Positions 54,408 to 61,326 of a DNA stretch of 64,000 nt are shown here, in pieces (the stretch's first letter is position 1; the number at the start of each line of letters is the position of its first letter). The stretch covers positions 248,001-312,000 of the forward strand of contig NZ_JAGOBJ010000005.1 in the NCBI RefSeq assembly GCF_017983445.1. The letters run 5' to 3'. Position numbers and translations under genes: made by a program. The notes under the pieces were generated by a model. It ran no database searches and had not been told where the DNA came from. It worked only from the letters and a program-made list of their open reading frames with translations. The stretch comes from Halomonas sp. (GTDB lineage: Bacteria > Pseudomonadota > Gammaproteobacteria > Pseudomonadales > Halomonadaceae).

Positions 54408-55259
54408 TTAATCTGTTTTCAAACGGCGTGAAGAATAATACCAGCCTGTGACAAGCCCCACGAGAAGCCCACCTAAATGTGCTTCATTGGCGACATTGCC
54501 AAACCCTACTGAACCGGCCAGATCCGTCATGGTGAATACCATCCAACCCAACATGAACACGACCAGCATTTGCGGAACGAAAAAACCGCTATGCGGCACG
54601 CGGCGAGACATCAGCCAGACATGGCCCAGCAAGGCGTATACCACGCCCGACATTCCGCCAAACAGCACCGTGCCGGTGACGTACTGGGCAAGGTTGGCGC
54701 CAATACCGGCAACTAACAGGAGAAGCAGCATGGTACGACTGCCCTGTAACGCCTCGATTTGGCGCCCAAAGTACCATAGCCACATTAGATTGAAGATAAG
54801 GTGCATCAAGCCGAAATGCAGAAACGCCGGAGAAAGTAAGCGCCACACCTGACCAGACGTCAGTGCTTGCGCTAAATTTCCGTATACCAGCTGATTGCCC
54901 TCGATGCCTATCGGCACAATGGTCAACGCCATGACGATAGCGTCACCAAACAGTTCAGTTAAGGCAAATATTGCAAGGCATATCCCAATAGAGAGCGCGG
55001 TTACCGGCACACGACGCAGCATCGTCAGCATATTGCCTGCGCTACGCTGGCGCGTGGACGGCTGATCCAGAATTAATGGCTCGCCACGCTCCCAGCGCTC
55101 TACCAGTATTTTTAATTCTTCATGCTGGCGCGGGTCGGCCACCCATAACAACGGGCCATCGGCTTCATCAGTGATACGGTGGCCGATTCGGTAGTGCCAT
55201 AGCGCTTTACGCAATTCTTGTGTATCGACGCCATTTGGTAAACGTATAACGGGGTGCAT
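54408..55259 (-). CDS. Rhomboid-family intramembrane serine protease (GlpG-like)
   Basis: The 283-residue inner-membrane protein has a soluble N-terminal domain (1-85) and six helices. The catalytic dyad is visible as Ser204 in FGGMSGVVYALLGH (GxSG) and His261 in EAHLGGLLVGL; the oxyanion-type HFGLMHLIFNLMWLW region with two His and Asn is present. It cleaves membrane proteins within the bilayer; substrates are unknown. The start at 55259 follows GGGAGAGG; the frame is open 51 bases further upstream. It is the first gene of a unit with the DUF1315 and DUF2797 genes. Confidence 0.93.
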   Translation of the reverse strand: MHPVIRLPNGVDTQELRKALWHYRIGHRITDEADGPLLWVADPRQHEELKILVERWERGEPLILDQPSTRQRSAGNMLTMLRRVPVTALSIGICLAIFALTELFGDAIVMALTIVPIGIEGNQLVYGNLAQALTSGQVWRLLSPAFLHFGLMHLIFNLMWLWYFGRQIEALQGSRTMLLLLLVAGIGANLAQYVTGTVLFGGMSGVVYALLGHVWLMSRRVPHSGFFVPQMLVVFMLGWMVFTMTDLAGSVGFGNVANEAHLGGLLVGLVTGWYYSSRRLKTD

Positions 55260-55335
55260 AGCCTCTCCCTGTTGAAGGCCTTGAAACTTAACCACCGCCC
55301 TATAGATCAAGCCACTAATCTATAGACAAAAAAAA

Positions 55336-55356
55336 TCCGGCGGAGGGGCCGCCGGA
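55336..55356 (-). terminator. Terminator, possibly the 3' end of a small RNA (copy 1)
   Basis: TCCGGCGG (55336-55343) pairs with 55349-55356; on the minus strand a run of nine T follows. It lies 147 bp beyond the phosphoesterase stop. The flank AAGCAAGGGATC (55360-55371) recurs beside a second terminator at 59771-59782, and on the minus strand CCCTTG occurs twice just before the hairpin. A short minus-strand RNA (about 55340-55450) is possible. Confidence 0.75.
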
Positions 55357-55502
55357 AAAAAGCAAGGGATCATTCAAGGGAACACTTACTCTGATAGCCG
55401 ACCGCACAGTTAGTTCAGCAGTTTCATAAAAAAAATGTAACCAGTTGTATCCATGGCTAATGCAGGTTAATAAAAATATTTCTCGTTTAATGAAAAATGC
55501 TT

Positions 55503-56453
55503 TTAACCTTCATTAACCACCTGAACCCAAACAAAATTATCCGAACTTAGCTGCTTTTCTCCACTCCATCGATAGGCTACCAGGCGGCCATATTTAACCG
55601 CGCTATAATCCAGACAGGCGATATTTTGAGTAGGCAATGCGGGTATCCCTTCACACCAGTAATGGCCTATGAAAAGTGGTGGCTCTTCCGGGCCGTAATA
55701 ACTCAGGCGCTGGTGTTCACTCTCGGAGAGCACACGTTCTTCCAGGTTGCCCGGCAGGTTATCCGGTTGAAAAACCACATCGCCCCACTGTTCAGGGCGA
55801 GCGGACCAGAAATGCGCCCGGAAGCTCTTGCGGGTATAGCCATCGCCGGATTGAATGGCCATACCGTGGGGCAAAGGGATATTTGCCCCGCGGGTCAACC
55901 GGTCGATAATACGATAAGCCTCGGTGGAGGTATCAGCGGACTCAATTAAAAACTGATCATCCATACGACCATCAGGCAGGCGCTGCTTTAAATGCCCGAT
56001 CAGCGCATCATCCCAGCAGGCATGCACTATGCGGATGCCGTCTATTTCCAGAAAAAGCGGCAGCGTTTTAAACCAGGCAAGCGTGTCTTCCCACTCGCTT
56101 GGGTAATCCTGATACTGGGCCAGAGTAGCTTCAATAATACGGTTATGTCGCGGTGTGTGCTCACACAACCAGCGTTTACGACTGTCTGACGGCGCCGGGT
56201 GAGTATACGCCAGGGCATTGTGCTCATGATTGCCCATGACGATATGCGCCTCGCCCGCCTCCACCATGCGGCGTGCAATCGTGACAGCCAGACGAATACG
56301 CGGGCCACGATCAATTAAATCGCCTAGAAAAATAACTTTTCGATGGGGATGCTGATAGACGCCCCCACCGTCGCGATAACCCAGCTTCTCCAACAGGGCA
56401 ATCAGCGTTGCACCGCAACCATGAACATCCCCAATCAGATCGTAACCTTCCAT
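55503..56453 (-). CDS. Metallophosphoesterase (calcineurin-like)
   Basis: The 316-residue protein has the binuclear metallophosphatase motifs GDVHG (DLIGDVHGCGATL), GDLIDRGP and GNHEHNAL, with later His residues in IVHACWDD and FIGHYWCEG. It resembles PrpE or ApaH-like protein phosphatases. The substrate is unknown. The ATG at 56453 starts two bases after the nadK stop; the open frame runs to 56480 but the first residues there do not look conserved. Confidence 0.9.
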   Translation of the reverse strand: MEGYDLIGDVHGCGATLIALLEKLGYRDGGGVYQHPHRKVIFLGDLIDRGPRIRLAVTIARRMVEAGEAHIVMGNHEHNALAYTHPAPSDSRKRWLCEHTPRHNRIIEATLAQYQDYPSEWEDTLAWFKTLPLFLEIDGIRIVHACWDDALIGHLKQRLPDGRMDDQFLIESADTSTEAYRIIDRLTRGANIPLPHGMAIQSGDGYTRKSFRAHFWSARPEQWGDVVFQPDNLPGNLEERVLSESEHQRLSYYGPEEPPLFIGHYWCEGIPALPTQNIACLDYSAVKYGRLVAYRWSGEKQLSSDNFVWVQVVNEG

Positions 56454-56455
56454 GC

Positions 56456-57388
56456 TTAATCCCCCAGCCGGTGGCTCCAACCTAGCTTACTGCGCAGCAC
56501 CTCATAAAAGTTATGCCCAATGGGGTGTACAAGCTTGACGCGCTCTGGCTTGCGCTTAATGACCAGTATATCGTCCGGCTTGGCCACAGCCCTTGTTTGC
56601 CCATCACAGCTTATATGTGGGTAGGCCTGATTGGTTTCACCAATATGAATACGAATTTCACTGGCCGCATCAATCACGATGGGCCGGCTGGAAAGCGTAT
56701 GCGGAAACATGGGTACCAGGGTCACTACATCAAGCTTTGGGTGCATAATAGGGCCGCCGCCAGAAAGCGCATAGGCTGTCGAGCCGGTGGGCGTGGCGAC
56801 AATCAAGCCATCGCTGCGCTGGCTATAAACAAACTGCCCATCAATAAACAGCTCAAACTCGATCATGCGCACCGCTTTACCAGGGTGTACGACCACTTCA
56901 TTTAACGCATCACCATTGCCTACAGCGACACCGTTACGATAAAGCACTGCATCGAGTAAAAAGCGCTCTTCGATTTCAAACTCGCCGGCCAGCACCTCGC
57001 CCACCCGGCTTTCCAGTTCGTCGGGCGAGATATCGGTAAGAAATCCTAACCGCCCACGGTTCACGCCCAACATTAAGGTGCCGCTGCGGCAAAGCGTGCG
57101 TGCCGCGCCTAGCAGGCTGCCATCACCGCCAATTACAATCACCAGGTCGCATAGCTCGCCCAACATTCTTCGGCTGGTCTCAGGCTGGCCGTGATTTGGG
57201 ATTACGGTGGCCGTGCGATCTTCAATCAACACGCTATAACCGTGCGCTACCAGATAGCTGATCAGCCGTTGCAGTGAATCGACGACTTTATCGCTGCCCA
57301 AACGACCAATCAAACCAATCGTTTTAAAAGGCCGTGTACTCCTTTCGCCGGATGACGGCGCGGAAGATGGCGGTGGAGTGTTAAGCAT
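56456..57388 (-). CDS. nadK: NAD kinase
   Basis: The 310-residue enzyme phosphorylates NAD+ to NADP+. It shows the GGDGS motif in VIGGDGSLLGAARTL, NRGRLGFLTDI, the NAD-binding ALNEVVVH and SDGLIVATPTGSTAYALSGGGPI. The N-terminal 20 residues are Ser/Pro-rich and not conserved. It is co-transcribed with the phosphoesterase gene downstream. Confidence 0.96.
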   Translation of the reverse strand: MLNTPPPSSAPSSGERSTRPFKTIGLIGRLGSDKVVDSLQRLISYLVAHGYSVLIEDRTATVIPNHGQPETSRRMLGELCDLVIVIGGDGSLLGAARTLCRSGTLMLGVNRGRLGFLTDISPDELESRVGEVLAGEFEIEERFLLDAVLYRNGVAVGNGDALNEVVVHPGKAVRMIEFELFIDGQFVYSQRSDGLIVATPTGSTAYALSGGGPIMHPKLDVVTLVPMFPHTLSSRPIVIDAASEIRIHIGETNQAYPHISCDGQTRAVAKPDDILVIKRKPERVKLVHPIGHNFYEVLRSKLGWSHRLGD

Positions 57389-57473
57389 GGGCGGCTCTCG
57401 CTGGCATCAGCCTCACATTATGGCGATACCGGGAGTATCGGGCAAATAAGCTTAACGAAACCAAGGCAATAAC

Positions 57474-58343
57474 TCAGGCTACGCTTGCCCTTCGACGTGT
57501 CAGCCACCAATGATTCAACCATAGAGAGCCCACCATGATGAGCGCGCCTAATAATAGCCGCACGATATCCGCATCACGGTTCCAGATCAGTAGGTTAACC
57601 AGTAAACCGGCCGGGATAAGAGCGTTGTTCATAATTGCCAGTGTGCCCGCATCCACCTTGGTTGCGCCTTGGTTCCAGGCAAAGTAACCCACGCCTGAAG
57701 CCACTAACCCCAGCCAGGCCAACACTCCCCACTGCAGCGGTGTGCTGGGCAGCGCCGTATTATTGCCAAACAGAAGGTAAGCGGGCAGCGCAACCACCAT
57801 AGCGCCAATAAAAAACCAGCCAAACACGTTATGCCAGGCAAGCGTTGGCGGTAAGTCGGCCGCTAGGCGGCGATAACCAACCTGACCAAGCGCAAAACAA
57901 AGGTTGGCGCCCTGAACCACAAAGAAGCCTAACCAAAAGCCGCTATCGACTCCATCGTAGCGAATAACGGCAGCCCCTATTACGGCCAATAGCGCGGTAA
58001 ACAGATACATGGGCGTAAAACGGCCAAATATCAGGTCGTCCAGCAGAGCGATATACACCGGCGTAAAAATGGTAAACAGCAGTACTTCAGGCACTGAAAG
58101 CAATAGAAATGACTGGTACAAGAAAGTGTACATCACCCCAAGCTGTATCGCGCCAAGGGCCATCAGGGCAAGGCGCTGCTTACCGCGTAGCAGGCTTGGA
58201 CGTAAAAAGGGTAGAAACACTAGCATTGCCAGCGTCACCCGAACCAGCACCGCAAAATAGCCATCAACCTGACCCGCCAGATAGACGCCTATCAACGAAA
58301 AGGAAAACGCCCATAGCGCCGTTACACTAACTAGATAGCCCAC
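57474..58343 (-). CDS. EamA/DMT-family transporter
   Basis: The 289-residue inner-membrane protein has ten hydrophobic segments in two EamA repeats (ALWAFSFSLIGVYLAGQVDGYFAV; FFVVQGANLCFALGQVGYRRL and LGLVASGVGYFAWNQGATKVDAGTLAIMNNALIPAGLL). It resembles the carboxylate/amino acid exporter type. Substrate unknown. It lies upstream of nadK but is separated by 85 bp. Confidence 0.88.
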   Translation of the reverse strand: MGYLVSVTALWAFSFSLIGVYLAGQVDGYFAVLVRVTLAMLVFLPFLRPSLLRGKQRLALMALGAIQLGVMYTFLYQSFLLLSVPEVLLFTIFTPVYIALLDDLIFGRFTPMYLFTALLAVIGAAVIRYDGVDSGFWLGFFVVQGANLCFALGQVGYRRLAADLPPTLAWHNVFGWFFIGAMVVALPAYLLFGNNTALPSTPLQWGVLAWLGLVASGVGYFAWNQGATKVDAGTLAIMNNALIPAGLLVNLLIWNRDADIVRLLLGALIMVGSLWLNHWWLTRRRASVA

Positions 58344-58443
58344 TGGTAAACCTCGTTTATTAAAATGGTTTACGCAGATTATACGGACTTATCTTTGCCT
58401 GCCAACCGGTAAACCCATATAAAAATTATAGTTAACGAAGTTT

Positions 58444-59037
58444 TTATAAACGCTTCACCCACAACAGGGCATAAATCACTCCTGGCAGCCAGCCAAGCAG
58501 AGTAAGCATCACGCCAATAAGAATACGGGTGGCACCGGCACCGGTTAATCCCAATGCTAACGGCGGCAGTAAAACAGCCAACGCCATATAAGCAGCCTTT
58601 AGCGCTTTAGGCTCGGGGGCAGGTGAAGCAGCGTCAGGCTTTTCAGGTTTAGTCTTATGAGATGCAACCTCATCAGTCTTCGTCTCCAAGTGGGCGTTGC
58701 CTGACTTGACATGGGAAGGCGATGGCTTGGGTTGGTGAGGCGATACCGGCGGCGTAAAATGCTCCACTACCGGTTGGGCAGGCTGAGTACCGACCTGCTC
58801 ACGGGCTTCTTTGCGGTGAGCCTGCTTATTGATTTTTTGCTCTAACTCGATGGCGCCTTGGGTGAGATCATCGTGATAGCGCTCCCAATCTTCCCAATCA
58901 TGCGGCGTGCCCGACTTGGGCCGCTGCTGCCCTGCCCCACGGGCGCGTTCCCAGGATTTTTCCTCAAGGGTATTCGGGCGATCGGGCTCCCGCTCAACGC
59001 CCACACCTTTACGATTAAGGTACTCGCGTGCATCCAT
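58444..59037 (-). CDS. Pmp3/YqaE-type membrane protein with long charged N-terminal region
   Basis: The 197-residue protein ends in a Pmp3/YqaE (UPF0057) domain of two membrane helices (ALKAAYMALAVLLPPLALGLTG and LIGVMLTLLGWLPGVIYALLW). The first 140 residues are hydrophilic, rich in Glu, Arg, Pro and Ser, with a predicted helical stretch near 60-80 (IELEQKINKQAHRKEAREQ). Usual family members are 50-60 residues and respond to salt stress and membrane potential. The extension is unusual; its role is unknown. Confidence 0.8.
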   Translation of the reverse strand: MDAREYLNRKGVGVEREPDRPNTLEEKSWERARGAGQQRPKSGTPHDWEDWERYHDDLTQGAIELEQKINKQAHRKEAREQVGTQPAQPVVEHFTPPVSPHQPKPSPSHVKSGNAHLETKTDEVASHKTKPEKPDAASPAPEPKALKAAYMALAVLLPPLALGLTGAGATRILIGVMLTLLGWLPGVIYALLWVKRL

Positions 59038-59299
59038 GTGAAGCTCCTTAAGTAAGCGATACGCAAAGCGTTGAATGTAAATAGTGCCTGTTCATACCAA
59101 GCATGGCTAAATCATCTACATTGGTAAAAGCGTTCAAGCTATAAAACGTTTAAGCCGTGAGAACGTTGAAGAAGCTACCTAACCATAGAGTCCAAGTATT
59201 ATCGAATAACCTAGCCCGCGTTGCACTTAGCTATCACGCTTTATGATCTCGCTGCACACAAGGTGATTCATACAAGAAGGTGTGCATAAGGAGTGACCT

Positions 59300-59707
59300 A
59301 TGAACCAGCAAGCCCCGCACACCATTCGCGATATTATGTCCAGAGACTGCTACCGCGTTTCACCTTCAACATCCATCACCAATCTGGCCCAAGGTTTAGC
59401 ACTCCATCGATTACCGGGCGCCCCTGTTGTTGATGCATCAGACCGATTAATTGGCTTTATTTCTGAACAGGACGTACTAGGCCGCGTGCTCGACTGTCTA
59501 TATCATGACCATGAGACGCCCCTGGTCGGCGAGATGATGCGTCATGAGGTGCTGACGACCACACCCAATAAAAGCATCACCGACCTTGCCCAGGAAATGC
59601 TCGGCAAAAAGCCCAAGGTCTACCCGGTCGTTGAACAGCTTCGCTTGGTGGGTATCGTTACCCGGCGTGATATTCTGATAGCGCTGCTCAAGATTCGCTG
59701 CCATTGA
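59300..59707 (+). CDS. Paired CBS-domain protein
   Basis: The 135-residue protein consists of two CBS motifs (IMSRDCYRVSPSTSITNLAQGLALHRLPGAPVVDASDRLIGFISEQDVL; and MMRHEVLTTTPNKSITDLAQEML with VVEQLRLVGIVTRRDILIAL), which bind adenosyl nucleotides and act as sensors. No catalytic domain is attached. A ribosome site AAGGAG precedes the ATG by seven bases. The 262 bp before it contain no other gene that I can support. Confidence 0.9.
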   Translation: MNQQAPHTIRDIMSRDCYRVSPSTSITNLAQGLALHRLPGAPVVDASDRLIGFISEQDVLGRVLDCLYHDHETPLVGEMMRHEVLTTTPNKSITDLAQEMLGKKPKVYPVVEQLRLVGIVTRRDILIALLKIRCH

Positions 59708-59740
59708 GCGATAATGACAAGCTGACACTAAGCCATGATC

Positions 59741-59782
59741 AAAAAAAACCGCTGCTTTAAAAAGCAGCGGAAGCAAGGGATC
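59741..59782 (-). ncRNA. Orphan terminator hairpin, candidate small RNA 3' end (copy 2)
   Basis: CCGCTGCT pairs with AGCAGCGG (59749-59770) and is followed on the minus strand by eight T, a textbook terminator. No minus-strand gene lies upstream of it for more than 10 kb: the nearest genes are on the plus strand. The flank AAGCAAGGGATC repeats that of the hairpin at 55336. A short minus-strand RNA upstream of this hairpin (about 59783-59870) is therefore plausible. It could instead be an inverted terminator for spurious antisense transcription. Confidence 0.4.
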
Positions 59783-59902
59783 GAAAACAATAGCTAGGAC
59801 AACACTATTAGCGACTGCTATCGCTACGTTGCCTGTACTAACTCAGACACCCTCTAATCAAAAAGTTCGCTAACCCGTAAAATTTTCGTCTCCAAAGGGG
59901 TG

Positions 59903-59930
59903 CGCGTATACTAAAGCCTACATATACGCG
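59903..59930. promoter_or_regulatory. Inverted repeat overlapping a probable promoter
   Basis: CGCGTATA (59903-59910) and TATACGCG (59923-59930) form an 8-bp inverted repeat 22 bp before the next start codon. The left arm overlaps a TATACT -10-like element. It may be an operator for the small membrane protein gene. Confidence 0.45.
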
Positions 59931-59951
59931 AAAGTGGCTAGGAGTGAATGC

Positions 59952-60311
59952 ATGGCACTTTACCTACTGGTGCTCGGGGTTTGCCTGTTGGTGATCGGTG
60001 CCGTTTTACTGGTATTGATGACGGCGGGGACACCCCGATACCGCACCGAGCCAAAAGATTTACTGGCCCTTTTTGACAAGGCGTTAAGCAGCCAGGTGAG
60101 TGAAACCGAGTGGAATGCAATTATCGGGTATCCGATACGTCACAATGAGTACTTGGATGGCATTCGCCGCCGCGCAGCACATCTGATGGAGCTACATGGT
60201 CGGCGCTGGCTGATCGCTCAAGGAAAACCGCTTTTAAATCATGAAGGGCAAGCAGAACTGCAAGCGTTACGCGACCATCTGGCGGCCCATACGGCGCTAC
60301 ATCAAAAGTAG
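59952..60311 (+). CDS. Small single-pass membrane protein of unknown function
   Basis: The 119-residue protein has one N-terminal membrane helix (ALYLLVLGVCLLVIGAVLLVLM) and a hydrophilic helical domain in the cytoplasm or periplasm (ALFDKALSSQVSETEWNAIIGYPIRHNEYLDGIRRRA). I do not recognise the family. ATG 59952 is preferred over a GTG 18 bases upstream because it starts directly before the helix. The AraC gene follows after 32 bp. Confidence 0.65.
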   Translation: MALYLLVLGVCLLVIGAVLLVLMTAGTPRYRTEPKDLLALFDKALSSQVSETEWNAIIGYPIRHNEYLDGIRRRAAHLMELHGRRWLIAQGKPLLNHEGQAELQALRDHLAAHTALHQK

Positions 60312-60343
60312 ATGTGGCTGAAGGCGCCGAGGAGATAATAGCC

Positions 60344-61183
60344 ATGCCGAGCACCATCCGCAGAATCCCACTGGATAGCGCCACGCACCATCACGCGCAT
60401 GATTTTCATCAAATCGTGATAACCCTGTGCGGCTCATCGGAATTTGAAATTGAGGGGTTGGGTGGTCGTGTGAATGCCTTTTCAGGCTGCATCGTGCCGG
60501 CAAACCATGAGCACTACTACTCAGGCCAGGGCCATAATCGGCAGCTCATTCTGGACCTTCCTGAAGATGCGCCAGCGCTTACCGGCGAACATCGTGAGCT
60601 GGTCGCCCTGTTTGACGCCCCGCGCTTTTTTGCTCTGGATAACCCGTTACGCCATTATCTGGCATTTATGGAGAGCGAACTCGCCCAAGGGTTTGACACC
60701 TCAGGCGCCTCCTTTCAACAGGATCGTTTAGCCGCCACCCTACTCGGCTCGCTAAAAGCCCGGCTTGGCAAACCCGATCCAGCATGTCAGCGGCGGATCG
60801 ACCTTAATCAGATTGATCGTTTTATCAATCGCCGCCTGGCCGATACGCTGCGTGTGGCCGATTTAGCCAAGCTCGCCTGTCTGAGTGAGGCGCACTTTTC
60901 GGAGCGTTTTCGAGGCCAAACCGGGCTTTCACCCTGGCAATACGTCAAACGCCAGCGCTTGCATGCCGCCCGTCAGCTTATTCTGCAAAGCCGACTACCC
61001 TTAACCGATATTGCCATTCAAACCGGCTTTGCCAATCAAAGTGCGCTTTCTCATGCGTTCAGGCGCAGCTACGGTGTATCGCCTCGTATGCTGCGCCAGG
61101 CGACATCGGCACCGCTGGCTAAAGCGCCACCCGTCGGAGGTAAAAATCCGTTGGCAGCACAAAAACATGCCACTAAAGTCTAA
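60344..61183 (+). CDS. AraC-family transcriptional regulator
   Basis: The 279-residue protein has an N-terminal cupin-like sensing domain (about 10-120; HHHAHDFHQIVITLCGSSEFEIEGLG) and a C-terminal pair of helix-turn-helix motifs (about 170-265; DLAKLACLSEAHFSERFRGQTGLSPWQYVKRQRL and DIAIQTGFANQSALSHAFRRSYGVSPRMLR). GGAGA 10 bases before the ATG at 60344 sets the start. It directly precedes putA, which lacks its own DNA-binding domain, so it may control proline use. No operator was identified. Confidence 0.9.
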   Translation: MPSTIRRIPLDSATHHHAHDFHQIVITLCGSSEFEIEGLGGRVNAFSGCIVPANHEHYYSGQGHNRQLILDLPEDAPALTGEHRELVALFDAPRFFALDNPLRHYLAFMESELAQGFDTSGASFQQDRLAATLLGSLKARLGKPDPACQRRIDLNQIDRFINRRLADTLRVADLAKLACLSEAHFSERFRGQTGLSPWQYVKRQRLHAARQLILQSRLPLTDIAIQTGFANQSALSHAFRRSYGVSPRMLRQATSAPLAKAPPVGGKNPLAAQKHATKV

Positions 61184-61326
61184 AAAGCGCGACGCTTGCC
61201 ACGAAATTGACATGTTTTTCCGAGGAAACGACATACACCGAACCGGATAGCACTCTACATTCGAGCGCTGCTTGGGCGAAAAGCCCTACCACCTATTCGT
61301 CTTTATCTAGATTTTCGGGGGCCTCA

